DNA of 64,000 nucleotides from Tubiluchus corallicola (Eukaryota; Priapulida; Priapulimorpha; Priapulimorphida; Tubiluchidae), in contig JAQGDQ010000124.1 of NCBI GenBank assembly GCA_030141605.1, positions 5,001 through 69,000 of the forward strand, written 5' to 3'. The notes under the pieces were generated by a model. That model was given only the letters and a program-made list of their open reading frames with translations. It was not told the origin of the DNA and ran no database searches. This document shows, piece after piece, positions 36,501-51,500 of this stretch (positions are counted from its first letter, which is position 1; each line of letters begins with the position of its first letter). The position numbers and the translations under genes were made by a program.

Positions 36501-39500
36501 GAAGTATGGTAAAAAACTATACAATTTAACACCTATACTAATTCATACGTGTTTCTGATAATTAAATAATAAGTCAAAAACTTAATTAACAGCCAGCGAG
36601 TGAAGTTAGTGATGACGTCACAATTGAATGTACTTTTTAACAGCACCAACGAGTGTTGCTAGTGTTTACGAAAATGAAAATTGGGTTATAGTACTACAGA
36701 ACAACACTGAGTGTGATGCATAAAACTCAGCAATTTTGAGTTTAAAATTTACAGCTTCTGAATAAGCTGCCGAATGTGTGTACTTCATCACAACGGAACT
36801 GAGAGCTACAGCATGTGATTTTTGTACAACGCAATTCCGTGATGAAAGCTCAGAAATCTAAGTAGCGAATGGCAAAATGCATGAAATGGGGCGTAAATGT
36901 GAAACTAAACTTTGATGCTAATAATTTTTTCACATAAGTCACTCTTAAAAAAACAATTATGTTAAATTTCAATATTTTTAACACTAGATTATTTTTAGTT
37001 GCAGTTAGATGGGCACTGCTCCCCTTGAATTATTCTTACTGTCAACTGGAGGAATTTTTTCCACAACTTGCACAATGAGTGGTTGCTCATTAAGTCTAAA
37101 TGCCAACATCAGTGATTTCGTGAAATCCTTTGTCTTCAGAGTTCTTTTCACGCTTTCTGGTGTAACCTAATTAGAAAGAATTACAGTAATTATTTCATTT
37201 TATAAATCAAAGTCACCACCACAAGCTTTAAGAACGCACAGTAAAATCTAGGTTGTTTTTACACAAATTTGCTATCAATTAAAGCATGAGCTACTCAACT
37301 TGGTTTACAGCATAAAAGCCATTTTGCTACTCTCATGCACACCCAAATCCAAAAATGTAGTTAACCATGTCATCAAGCATACAAGAACTCTATTTGTAGA
37401 TAGCGGAGTAAAAAACTGCTGTTAACAAGGCCAAAATTTGTCGAGTATGTATTATACGGGTGATACCTTGATTCAGTGTTCCCAGAGAATTTTAAAATCA
37501 ATTTCCCTGACTTTTCCCTAACCAAATACTGATTTTCCATGACCAAGATAAGTAGAAATTGCATTAACAGTATACATATTCAAACATTTTTGTGTATGGA
37601 GATTCATACGATACATAATGTGTTCGCCAATCATTATTTTTCAAACAGAAATTGAAACTGGGAGCCTGCCACAGCAAAATTTTATTTGAACATGAATCGC
37701 TGAAAAATATGTTTGAAAAAACACCAGTTCACGGTGATTATTTTTGCAACCCTTTTGCCCCATTTTCGTCATTTTCCCTGACTTTTAATGAAATTATCTT
37801 TTTCCCTGACGTTTCCATGACCTTCCAGAATACCTTGTATTTTCAAGGATTTTCCCTAACAGTAGGAACCGTGTGTTTATTATATTAGTCCTAGAAGCAT
37901 ATTGCTGAAATCAAGTATTCAGATGTGAAAAAACTGATATAATAGGGACGTCTCAATAGTAAGGTGGTGCTCAGTGAAGAAAAGAAAAAGTTAACTTTTC
38001 AGTCTTTGTCCTAACACAAACGTAATCTTAAAACCATAGATGCATTTGAGCATAATTGTGTCAAGAATCATTTTCTTAAACAGCTAAGTTAATTCACAAA
38101 TTTAGTTTAACCTAATAAATTGAATTTACTTAATTTAGTTTAACAAACAGTAATTTACAGAGATTCACAAAAATTCACTATACTGTTTGAACTGTATCTA
38201 GTGCAAATTTTGCTTCACAAATTTTGGTGATTCAGTTTAAGTATGAAAGGGATTTGACATACAAATACGTATATGTGCCAAGTAAAATTGTTTTAAACGT
38301 CACATACAATGCTCAAAAACAGCAAATAGCAAAGTACAAAAAGTTAAGGTTCCCCGGTCAAAACTGTACCGACTGTTGTCAGCATAAATGAATGACTAAA
38401 ATAATCCTAGCATGCTGCTATTTGTGCATTGCTGGGTTTTGCTTGTAGTTGACATCCATTTTGTTTTCCAAATTATCACAACAGCAGTAGGAGTTAGCAT
38501 ACTGAATTAACCTGTTTGGCAAGCTCAGAGTTAAATTTAGCATAAACAAATTGCAGTTCAAAAACACCAAAATGAAACACTAGACATTTCTTACATTCAA
38601 CTATGACTTTTTTAAGTCTCAATTCTGGCCAATAAGGAAGCTAAAAAACAGCCTACCTCAATGTCCAAATCAAATGGATCAAACACGAGACTATTATCTA
38701 AAGAATAGATAAGAAGACCTTCTGTTGTAGTAGCTGCCCAAGCTCTACCTGTAAAAAGGTAATAAAGGCAAATTTCAAGTTAACTGTAGTTAATGAGTAA
38801 CCTATATTTGATGTGGTCTTTTTAATTCATAAGCATTTTAGTGAGTGTTTGTTACAGTAATGTTTTTAAGATTGAACATAGATAACAATTTTGTAAATTT
38901 GGTTTAAAAGAAAATTCTATAAGTAGAGGAGAGGCAAAAAAGTCATCCCTTTCATCTGCTTTGCAGAACTTCGCAACAGCACAGAGTTGTTTTTTGAATC
39001 GCAACAACAAATGTACAAAGGAATTTGGACTGTTCATTAAATGCGAACAGTAACTGACCTGTTGGGGAAAACTGGACACAGGACACTCGGACATCGGGTT
39101 TGAAGTGTCGGGCTGCCATGTCCCCTTTTTTCACGCCTGGTAGTGAGATAGCTTTGTTCGCCCCCTCTTCCATTTCCTCAATCAAGTTGATGTTGCCAAA
39201 CTCTGTCATGCGACGACGGTCCAAAAATTCCTGAAATTTTACGAATTTGTACCATCGAGCAATGAGGCAATAGCAATGCAACTAAAGATGCAGCAGTTGC
39301 AGCAATCGACATGACAAATGTTTTAATTGTTCCGCAGTAAATGGGAAAAAACTGAATGTTATGGCTTCTAAACAAGTTACAAATAAAAGGCTTTTCATCC
39401 AACGTCTAAGTATGAACATACTATAAAGATATTGTCACATGTATCACCTAAGCAACAAACCTAAGAAAAATAAAATATAAACAATGCTCTCGCATAATGA

Positions 39501-42500
39501 AATGCGTAAACATATGCAGAAAAAGTTGGCAAATTAATTGCTTTTTAAAATTTTCTCGATTTTGGTTCTTGTTCACCACACATTTTTTGAGTTTTTTTTT
39601 ACTAACAAGTGCTTGAAATTTTGCAAATTTTACCAGCAAAATTTGATCAATTTCAAAAAGTCACTGTTTTCATTATCATTATAAGCTCATTTCATAAGGT
39701 GTCAATATTTGTAGTACTGATTTCGGACAGATCAACAAAAGTGTAAACTTCGTGAAGACAAAAAGAACAATACCTCTGTTCCCTCAAAGGACAAATTGCA
39801 GGTGATTTCAAATCTTTTCAATAAGAGTTGTTCTTTGACATGATAAATGCAAACGTTTTTTGACTGACCAGCAGCAATTATGCAGTCACCATCAGCTGTG
39901 TAACACAATGTGGTAAAAGCCCTAGAAAATAAAAATAAACTGCATTTAATAATACCAAATATAAAATTCATATTATAATGTACAAATTGTAACATAATGT
40001 GGTAAAAGTCCTAGAAAACTAAATAATAAACTATAAATAATACCGAATGTGAAAATTTAATTACAATACACAAATCATAAACATCCCCTTAAAATTAATT
40101 AAGGCATGACTGCATGTTAGAAATGTATTGAACAAACTTTTAAATTAATCTTTTGCTAAAATAACCAGTATGAGAGTACAGCAAAAGAATTTTATAAAAC
40201 AACACTTTGTGCCAACTGAAGGTTTGTTCGTTCATTGCTGTCATATGTGACTCACATAAATTCACCTAATCACAGCTTAAATTTCCTAAATGTAAGAATT
40301 TTACTCTGTTAAAAGAGACATTCTATGGTTAATGGTTTCACTAAACTAGTTTTCCAGTGGCGTTCCCCTTTGCATTTTATATGACTACATTCAACAGCAA
40401 AACGTAAAGCAGCAAAACAGCCTGAAAATGGTTTTAGCAAGTTTAGCTAATGAATACAGAAAGCTAAAAAGCAGGTTCTGTGCATTCATGTCACATTACA
40501 GCATTCACATCACATTACAGCATTCACGTCACATTACAGCATTCGCGTCACATAACAGCATTCACGTCGCATTGCAGCATTCAGGTCGCATTACAGCACT
40601 CACGCCACATCACAGCATTCACGTTGCATCATAGCATTCACGTTGCATCACAGCATTCACGTCGCATTACAGCATTCGCATCGCATTACAGCATTCGCAT
40701 CGCATTACAGCATTCGCATCGCATTACAGCATTCGTGTCGCATTACAGCATTCATGTCACATTACAGCATTCATGTCCCATTACAGCATTTCATTATAGA
40801 ACTTGAAATGAATCACGATAATGCTTTACAATGGAGTAGCACCAAAAGTAGCACCTTACCTTACAAAACCATCTTAAAGTATCATAGGCAACTGGTCAAC
40901 AAAAACAATTTTGTTCTAAAATATTCTGGAATTTAATTGCATTATATCACAATTTATTTGCAACAAAACAAATTTGCAGTATAACGAATTTTGAGGCCAT
41001 TAATGGCTAGTATATTTCTTTTGTAATGATGAAATTGTCCTCTTATAAAACTATGACACGATTATTTTTACATTTTTCCTAAAAAAGGTATCAAGCACTC
41101 GCATTTAATAAGAGAGAATGGTTTCTAAATTTTACTTTAAGAATATAGCACTTTATACAGAATCTAATGAACTAGCCTGGATGACTAGAGTCTAGATCAA
41201 CATTTGAAAACCTTACAGTATACTGACCTCCCTTCTCTAGACTTCTTTGCAGTTATTTTATCCGTTTCTCGACGACTGCCACCTATGTCTCGCCTGCCCT
41301 CTATTGCACCGACTTGAGTCGCATTTGCGATGTCCCAAAATGTAATCTGGCAATCCAACGTTGCTACAGCTAATTGCTCGCCATCTGGTCGAAATACTGC
41401 AGTCATGCCTGACGAAATTTGCGGATAATTTACACAATAAATACATCAATTTTGACACACAGATAGGCAACATAAACAGTTTAGCAAGAAGCCAATTCTG
41501 AAACATGAGGTTAAAAAGTAGTTACAGTAAGTCCTTGCTTAATGACGCTAATGCGTTCCAGAAAAATGCAACGTTAAGAGAAATGTCGTTAAACAAAACC
41601 GAGACTTCCGCAGAAAGTAATGTAGAAGAATGGAGATATGTTCCAGAAGCAAAAATCAGTGCTGCTTACATCATATAAATTAAATGTTTTATGGGTTTTA
41701 TTCGTTTTTCTACTGATTAATTTCTTTCTATAATATCTAGCTAGACTTGCTAGCAGTTCTCTTTCCTTAATGTTAAAGCCTACAGACAAGGTTGCAGACA
41801 AGATTCCTTGGCTTAAAGTTTAAACTCGGGTGTGTGTAGGCATATAAATCTCGCCTGATACAAGGGCTAGAACCGCTATAATTTAGTATCTAGTCACTCG
41901 GGGGAAAAAGCAGTATAGTAAATGCGCTGTTTAGGCTCTAATGCTTGAAATTAGGTAAAAACAAGTTGTTGATAAAATAAAAATAGCAAAATAAAAAAAT
42001 CGTCATTAAAATGAAACATGCACCGTTAAGTAAGAAAAAGGTGTCAAATGTCCAGCGTTGTTAAAACGAAACGTCGCTTAACGATTACTGTACTTCACAG
42101 TTACATTGCTACTGCAAAAATGATGTAAATGCTATTTGTAGTATTTTACGCATGAGATAATTTTGTGGAACTGAGAATAACGGTACCATCTGTAGTCAAA
42201 GGTATGGTTTCCCGACTGCTTTTAGACTCAAAGATGTCCCATACTTTGACGGTTTTGTCCCAAGAAGTGCTAGCCAACACTGATTTGGTTCTGCTAAAAG
42301 TCAAGGAGCTGACTGGACCTTCATGACCCAAAAGAACCTGTTAACATATCTATATATAATAACATATATACACACAAATACAATGGTTTACGGCCCCATT
42401 TGTTTTTTTAATTAGCTTTTAAATTTTTTAATACTGATTATTGTTGTAAATGAAGGTAGCTTATAGTTTTAAAATGTTTCAACTATATTTTGTACTATAA

Positions 42501-45500
42501 ATTTTATACAGATGAAAATCTAAATAACCACGTCTACTATCTATGCGCAAAAATACTTAGATATTTAAGACATTAGTGTTAGTTTAATTCAGCATTTACC
42601 CACAAAACACTTGATGGTACGTTACTGCCAGGGTCAGGGGGAGGGGGAAATATGTGTAGGGCCTGGGAAAACAACAAAGCCTTATAACACTTGTTAGATT
42701 CCCAGTAATATCACAAGGCAATACCAAGTTTAACATGCAGTTGACACGTTAACGCATCTAGTTTTGCTTTCACTACAACCAAACAATTACGAAAACAAAC
42801 TGTTTAGCACTATATTAAAAGGACTAATTAGATTTAACATAACGAAAGTTGCAATCTTCTGTTCTGATTTCACTCATACAGTGTTATACACGTTGCTTTA
42901 TCTAGCCATACATGCTTTATAACGCGGTCTTGATTGGTGCTCTCACATATAAACAAGACACGTTTTATCAGAAACAAGGCGCGGTGGCTGAGTGCTTACG
43001 GCAAATTGGCTGCAAGGAGCCTAGGTTCAAATCCCATTCACATGGAGATTTTTTGAGACATGATCCAGTAGAACAGAACTTTATGCCCACTTTTCTAGGT
43101 TCACTAAACATTAACTAGCTATTTCCTTGTATGCCATAAATAGACTCCATGATGCCATTTATCCCCGCATGAAATCAGAGGCATTTGAACATTCTTCTTG
43201 TTTATGGTTAAGCTATAATCGAACTCACTGTAGCACGCATGAAAAATAATTGTTAAAAAATAAATTTGCTTACTTCCAGGAGGCGTCCAGTTTGCATTGA
43301 CCAAACATATAACTCAAAACTGTCCTGACTTCCTGCGCAAATGATTTCTCCACTATGATCCACGGCTAATGTGGATAACTGAGTGGGCTGCGGCGAGGTG
43401 AATGTCCGAAAGTTCCGGTATCTGCAAGCAAAGCAAAACTACTTAAGAATCAAATAATTATCTTTTCTCTATGTACAAAAACTTAAATATTCAGCTGCTC
43501 TCTAATAATACCAAACTTCATTCCCATGTGGCACCTACATTTTTTTTCCAGGAACTAACAATAAATTTCTAGTAAAGAGACACATTTGTATAAAATAGAG
43601 GAAGTACCTACAGGATAATAATAATAATAATAATAATGGGTATTCCCTTGTGAGATAAAAGAATTCATCTTAAAACTTATCATTTAACTAGAAAATCTGA
43701 GATTATTTAGCTGAGTGGTCAAGATCTGTAATTGGCAACAGAAGTTAATGGTTGCGAGGCTTGTCAGTGAATGGATGGATGGATGGAGATGAATGGATTG
43801 ATATTTGCTCTGGGCATCTTTATTTGCCATATTGATTCTATCTGTTCACCACACTGATGGAAGATGCAGCTTGAACACCTTCGCCAGTTTACTGGCTCAT
43901 CTTAGAGGCATAGTTGCAACAGCAATCAAAGACTATCCAAATTGAGTAGGACATGACGACGAATACTGCAGTCCAGCACGCAGGTGTTCCAAAGAGTATA
44001 AAAAAGCTCTGAAGTTTTGAAATCTTACATGCTGACCAATGATCTTGTGATCACATTATAGAGAGCACTTTAGGTGCACCTAACACACACCTATTAAGAT
44101 CAAATGCTCTCACAGTTCCATCTAATGAAGCCGACACAACAACTTGTCCAGTGTGGTTAAAAGCCACACAAGAAATGCTAGCTGTATGCTCGGTAAAAGT
44201 GACGAAACAGAAACCACTGGCTGTGCTCCAAACTTTCACCTAAAAATGAATATATAAATAATATCAATGACAGATGTGATTACATATTTTGCAGTAATAA
44301 CAGGGGCAAAGAAAGTTCTACACACTTAAACAAAAGTGTAAGAAAGTTAGTTTATGTGAAAATATTTAGCTCGGAAACACAAAACAGAACCTGTGCCATG
44401 TGACATGGAATGGAGCGAAATGGAAGTGAACCACTGAACAACAATAACTATTATAAAACTTTGCAGCAGAGCACCTGACTACATGTTGCTAGAATACGGC
44501 TTTAAAGAGTAAAAACTACATAGAAAAAATATTTTTAATTAAAAAACCGGTTGATCTTAGGCGAGCCAAAAACCTAATTAAACAGTAAAATATGTACATA
44601 ACTTGCGAAGTACAGTTTACACACAATAAGTTACAGGAGTATACATATACAGTTGCAGAAGCATACAAGTTTACATACAATAAGTATAAGCGTTTTATAC
44701 TAAAGTATAGAGCAGGTTGCGCGTAAGGTTTTTTAGCACCCAGTAAACACTGACGTCAGGATCAATAGAACACAAGTATGCATCATATCAATTGATTTTC
44801 AATTGCTGCAAAGCAGCCAATAGGATGCGACAGTTTATTGGTTCGCTGTGGCGCTGCGGCGCAAAAACAGCAGTTTGATTTTCATTGAGCTCTGACATAA
44901 ATCATTAAATTTAAAGTGCTTTCGCAAAATTTAAACGTTTATCTAAGCTTATTACATTTGATTATGATATGATGGAGACACGAGGATCGAAAAATCCCAA
45001 AAGAACGCAGTCTGTTGCTGAGATGAGTGAACAAAACGCTTCCACTAGTAACGCGCCAAACAATTCAAATATGGCGGGAAAGCAAACGGCTTCGGAACAA
45101 ACAGCTGATACTACGCAAAATTTACCAACGAATACCCAGTCAATGCAAAACAACACGACGGCAGCAGGTGATCAGTCAGTCAGCCTACAGTGTTTGAATG
45201 CCATTCGAAGCTTACAAGAGCAGGTTCGTGCATTAGACAGAAAATTTTCTGAAGAAACAGAAGAAATTAAACAATCGCAACAGTTTATTTCAAACAGCTT
45301 TGAAGACATGAAAAAGGAAATTTCAGGCGTAGTCACACAGGTAAACTCACTTACAACTAAAGTAAAATCCCTAGAGTTAACAGTTGCTACATTACAAGAG
45401 TCGGTTAAAGACAAAGATGCAACCATTGACAGATTAGAACAGTATAGCAGGAGAGAATGTTTGGAGATTACTGGGATACCTGTGACAAAGGGAGAAGACA

Positions 45501-48500
45501 CGGATGAGATTGTGAAAGATCTAGCAAACTCGATGGGAGTGCAAATAGATGACAGTGACATCAGTGTGTCGCACAGATTACCGGCAAACGTAAGGAAAGA
45601 AACACCAAAAATCATATTGAAGTTTGTTAGGAAAACCAAGAGGGACGAGATGTATAAGAAAAGAGGCGAAGTCACATATACCAGCGATTTACCTACAGGG
45701 AGTTACCATTATGGAAGGCAAAGAATCTACATTAATGAGAGCTTGACTCAAAAACGAAAACAACTGTTTTATGATGTTAAGCAGTTCAAAAAAGAAAAAT
45801 ATTTTAAATATTTGTGGACCAAAAATGGCAGAATTTTGTTAAAATACAATGATGAAAGTGAAGTGTTTGCCATAGAAACACAAACAGATTTTCGCAAAGT
45901 AGTGAACAAAACAAATTAAAGTGTAAAAAATGTAAATATTATCAATGCCAGTTAGGCACCCTTGCAATAAATGTGCTAGACCCTGTAAATATAATGAAAA
46001 TTCTATTAACTGTGATAATTGTTATCAGTGGACCCATTTAAGGTGCACTGCTCTGACAATTAACCAATTCAATATACTAGGATTGTATTAAATGCTTAAA
46101 TGATATTTTCCCCTTCCAGGAACAAGAGAATGAGGATATACAAGAATTTTTTAGAATAGATGTATCCATGTCAACTCTGACCAGTCTACCTTCTTTGCGT
46201 GAGTTTTCTACTTTTACTAACTTTCCACTAATAAAAATGATCCTGATAACTTTCTTCCTTATCAAGAAAGTAATTATTATAAACTGTCAACTCTATCTAG
46301 TCAAGATGACTTAGCAAATACCAGTAAGGATTTCACTTTTGTGCATTTTAATGTCAGTAGTATAAACAAAAATTACACTAGTATGTTAGACGTTCTTTTA
46401 CACTTTCAAAACCCTCCTGACATTATAGCATTAAGTGAAACCCGTTTAAAAAAAGATCATATTTTTCTCACACCCTTACCTGGGTATCAATTTATTTGTG
46501 ACGATTCCACAACCAATGCAGGTGGTGTGGGATTGTATATCAGAAACTCTGTAATTTTTTCAGAAATGCCTAAATACAAAATGCACAACTCAGACTGTAA
46601 AAATGGCTCCACAAACCGTATGCAACTGGAGAATATGTGGATTGAAATAGAAACTCCACCCAACATCAAAAACATTTTATTTGGAGTCATCTACAGGCAC
46701 CCAAATACTAACCTTGAAGAATTTCATGAAGAACTAGAAAGCAAATTATCCTTAATTAACAGAACTAACAAATTTTGCTATATATGCGGTGACATAAATA
46801 TTAACTTACTACATAGTGACAGCAAAACCTCAGTGACAAATTATACAAACATGTTATTCTCTAATAATTTTGTGCCAATTATAACTAAACCAACAAGAAT
46901 AACTCATCACACTAATACACTCATTGATCATATTTATAAAAATGACCTCACCAACCACGTAACACCTGGAATTTTGCTTTATCAAGTAGCCGACCATCTT
47001 CCTATATTTGCAATTATAAAGCATACTAAACTGAAAATGAAATCCAACAAAATCACCACAAGAAATTTTAAAAATTCAACTGAACAAAATTTTTTAAATA
47101 ACCTGCAGCTAGAATTAGCCAAAATAAATTTTAATGACTTGGAAACTAATGAGGGATTTAGCAAATTTAATGAAATACTCTTCAATGTGTTTAATAATCA
47201 TTTTCCTTTGCAAACTCTGTCTAGGAAAGACACTATTACATTTCAAAAACCATGGATCACTAAAGGAATTTTAAATAGTATTAAAACCAGATCACGTCTT
47301 TACAAATCAAACAAACTCTCAAATAATTTATACAAACAAATCTACTACAAATCCTACTCAAATAAATTAAATCATGTCAAAGAATCATCAAAAAAACAAT
47401 ATTACACTGAAACATTGCAAAAACACAAGAATAACATGAAAAAAACTTGGGAAACAATAAACAGTATTATAAAAACTGATCCAAAAACACGACAACACCA
47501 AGTAAGTTAACAATAAATAATGTGGACTATACAGATACATATGATATTGCCAGTAAACTAAATGAGTTTTTTGTAAATATAGGCCCTGACATGGCTGCCA
47601 AAATACCTAAACCTAACGTTAGTTTTACTGACTTTTTAAAAAACCCTAACCCAAATTCTTTTTTTAATCCTATTACTGAAAATGAAACATGCACACTTTT
47701 AAACACACTTAATTCAAACAAATCACCAGGACCACAAAATATACCAATATCTTTTTTTAAATCTGCAAGTCAAATTATTTCACCAATACTCACATTACTG
47801 TTTAATAAATCGGTTAATGCTAGAACTTTTCCAAATATATTAAAAATAGCAAAAGTTATTCCTTTATATAAAACTGGCTCTCCACATGAACCTGGCAATT
47901 ACAGACCAATATCTCTCTTATCACCAGTATCAAAAGTTTTTGAGAGGCTAATTTACAAGAGATTATACCAGTTTGTTGTGAAAAGTAATATCCTAAGTAA
48001 ATACCAGTTTGGTTTCAGAAAAAATTATTCAACTGCCCTTGCTGTATCCGAATTAATAGACACGATCTCTCTAGACACTGACAAAAAATTACTGAATTGC
48101 GGAATATTTTTAGACTTATCAAAAGCTTTTGATACCGTACAGCATAGTATACTAATAGCCAAATTAAACCATTATGGCATAAGAGGTCTACCTTTGCAAC
48201 TAATTCTGTCATATCTAACTAACAGAAAACAATTCATATCTATTAACAATGTATCATCAGACTATAAACACATATCGTGTGGAGTGCCACAAGGCTCTAA
48301 TTTAGGACCTCTTCTATTCTTAATTTATATTAACGATCTTCCCACATGCAGCAACTTTCGAACCCGAATATTTGCCGATGACACTAATTTGTTCATGTCT
48401 GACTCCAATATAAATAATCTGCAAAAATCTGTTAATGACGAAATGAAAAAAATAGACCTGTGGATGAGGGCAAACCAGCTATCAATTAACTACAAAAAAA

Positions 48501-51500
48501 CCAAATTTATGATAATCGACAATAAGCAAATTAACAATGCTAATAATCAAAAATTTCATATTATAATAAACAAACACAAAATTGAAGAAACAGACAACAT
48601 CAAATACTTGGGCCTACTCATTGATAATAAATTAACATGGGACACATATAAAACACATAACATACAAATTAAGTCGAATTACTGGAATAATTTTAAAAGT
48701 AAGGCACCACGTTGACCAATATATTCTGAAACTTCTATATAATTCGTTACTTTTCCCTTATTTACAATATTCCATCTTAACATGGGGTACAGCTTTTGCA
48801 TCAACTCAAAAATTAATACAGACACAACAAAACAAAATAGTAAAATTAATAACTTTTGCTCGCAAATATGATCATGCTACACCATCGTTCGTAAAATTAG
48901 AAATTTTAAAAGTAAGAGATATTTACAATCTTGAGTTGTTCAAATTTATGTATAAATTCAATGCTGGTTTATTACCCGAACTTTTTAGTGAATATTTCAC
49001 TAATGTTTCTGATATACATTCCTACTCCACAAGAGCTGCTTCTAATGAACAGTATTTTGTGGAGAGATTTTTTACCCGACATGGTTTCAATAGCTTAAAA
49101 TCACGAGGAGTTAAATTATGGAACTCGTTGCCAAAAGATACCTTTGGCGGTAGCTTATTTTCTGCTTCCAAAAAATACACAGAATTCTTACTAAATGAAT
49201 ATACCTGTAATACATAACTTGTAAGACTAATAAGCAAGCTATCAAGTGTGTTTTTTTCTTCTCATCTCCTAAGTAATTGTTGCTCTTTCTTATACTTACT
49301 TTTTCTCTTAAATTTTCTATATTACACTTTTTTTGATACTTATTTTATCTCTCCATACAGTCGAAATCCCCTGTCAATAAGGCCCCTATTTGAAAATATA
49401 TATAATAATCATAATTACTTGTATTAATTGTATTGTTTTGTTTAGATTTTGGTGTCATCTAACTTTATTATTTTTTGTTTTCACTTATACTGTTTTCATT
49501 TATACTTTGTTTTCATTTATACTGTTTATTATTATTATTTTTTTCCTATTTGATTTTGTTATCCGCAGTCTCACCATTTACTTTTAATATACTAATTTAA
49601 TTATTAGACAGGGCAGGAGACTAGATGACCCTATGGTCCTTCCCTGCCCTGCTCCACTACTATAATTAAGTAATATTTGAAAAAAACTTGTCATGTCAAA
49701 CAAATGGAGAAAATAAATGTTCTATGTCTATGTCTATGTCTATGTGGTCTACTGTTCCAGCAATTTTCAGGAATAGAAAGTTTCACCATTACTTTCTTAG
49801 GTCTCGTCTCTTATGTTTTCTGTCTTTGTACATTGATTAGAGTTCATACTTGTATTTCTTTCATTTGTCATACACCCAGCACTGACTCAGTTATAAGTTT
49901 ACAATAAAAAATCCTTAAATGGAGTGTAAAAAACTTTCCAGAAAAAAGCAAACATTCACTTTCGAGCCTTTACAAACACAAACTTGTACCTTTCCATCCT
50001 GACCACCAGTGACAATGTTCTGTCCATCTGGAGAATATGCTAAAGAGTTCATGTTGTTGAAATGACCCTGTTGTTTGAGTATGTATGTCTCACTCTGCCA
50101 TTCCCACACCAGTAACTGTCCGAGACCTTTACAACCAAATGCAATCCAGTCCCCAGTGCAGTTAAACATTATGCTCGATATCTCATGATTTGATATGCTA
50201 AAGTAAAAAAACAAGCAGTGAATTATGCAAAGAATTACTTGAGCTAATTTCAGACATTAAGTCTGATTAAAAATGTCATTTTTATTGCTCAGTCATGTAG
50301 CATTAATGTGAGCCAAGCACAAAGAGTGGACACTTTTGGCCAAAGTTCGCATTATGGTTCAGTACGATTGTTATTTAGTTATGAATTGAGGTATAATATT
50401 TTAATAGTTTGTTTATATATACATGTGTTTAGTCAGTCAAAACTATGTCACATTTTTTGAAGGGGCGGTCAAAATGCTTGGAATGCCGTTGACTTGGCTA
50501 GAGAAAAGACGTAATATCTAAAGATTCTTCCCTTGCGAAATAAGCAGAGATAAGCATTTGATATTTTTATATAAGAACTTGTTCTTCAGTAATGATGATT
50601 CAAGTTAAAAAGAAAATTATGTTCCAAACTGTAAAATAAAAACATTTCTGTTTCTAAAGTAAAGTATTTAATTATCTAGTTAATTAACCCAACTAAAGAG
50701 CCATAATAGTACTGTTGGAGAAGCAGCAGCCTCTTAAGAACTACAGCTTATTTGAAACCTTTCAGAATAAGTGAAGAAATGAAAAGAAAACATGGCAGTT
50801 TTTAGTTATATGTTTCGTTTGGATGCCCAAGTTAAAAAAACAGTTGCTAATAAAGATCGAAAACAATGGCGCTAGAAATAGTGAAAACGACATAAAATGC
50901 TATCCAGTCCCCAGTGCAGTTAAACATTATGCTCGATATCTCATGATTTGATATGCTAAAGTAAAAAAACAAGCAGTGAATTATGCAAAGAATTACTAAA
51001 GCTAAGTTCAGACATTAAGTCTGATTAAAAAGGTTATTTTTATTGCTCAGTCATGTAGCATTAATGTGAGCCAAGCACAAAGAGTGGACACTTTTGGCCA
51101 AAGTTCGCATTATGGTTCAGTACGATTGTTATTTAGTTATGAATTGAGGTATAATATTTTAATAGTTTGTTTATATATACATGTGTTTAGTCAGTCAAAA
51201 CTATGTTACATTTTTTGAAGGGGCGGTCAAAATGCTTGGAATGCCATTGACTTGGCTAGAGAAAAGACGTAATATCTAAAGATTCTTCCCTTGCGAAATA
51301 AGCAGAGATAAGCATTTGATGTTTTTATATAAGAACTTGTTCTTCAGTAATGATGATTCAAGTTAAAAAGAAAATTATGTTCCAAACTGTAAAATAAAAA
51401 CAAATAAATAAGTATTTAATTATCTAGTTAATTAATCCAAGTAAAAAGCCATAATAGTATTCTTGTGGAAGCAGCAGCCTCCTAAGAACTATAGCTTATT

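Larger units (their letters stand above)
44750..49744 (+). mobile_element. Nearly full-length CR1/L2-like LINE in PWP2 intron 10
   Basis: The order of parts is complete: 5' region (about 44750-44968, with two CCAAT-type motifs in opposite orientations and a TGACGTCA site), ORF1 (44969-45919), ORF2 broken into a PHD-like finger (45945-46091), endonuclease (46341-47510), reverse transcriptase (47522-48715) and a C-terminal part (48936-49217). A 3' UTR follows with a hairpin (49609-49651), an AATAAA (49712-49717) and a terminal (TCTATG)4 repeat (49721-49744). Several frameshifts make it inactive as it stands. It is on the strand opposite to PWP2. A TSD was not identified, so the 5' limit is approximate. 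Confidence 0.88.

Noticed and set aside
40357-40375. hAT terminus (CAGTGGCGTTCCCC)
   Set aside because: No inverted partner or matching 8-bp flank was found nearby.
40428-40936. Three overlapping plus-strand ORFs of 68-108 codons (His/Ser/Ile-rich)
   Set aside because: They are readings of the 19-bp minisatellite in different frames, not genes.
42973-43065. tRNA gene (Ser/Leu-like)
   Set aside because: No acceptor-stem complementarity; the ends are not tRNA-like.
45172-45675. 167-codon minus-strand ORF
   Set aside because: Shadow of the LINE ORF1 on the opposite strand; its translation shows no domain.
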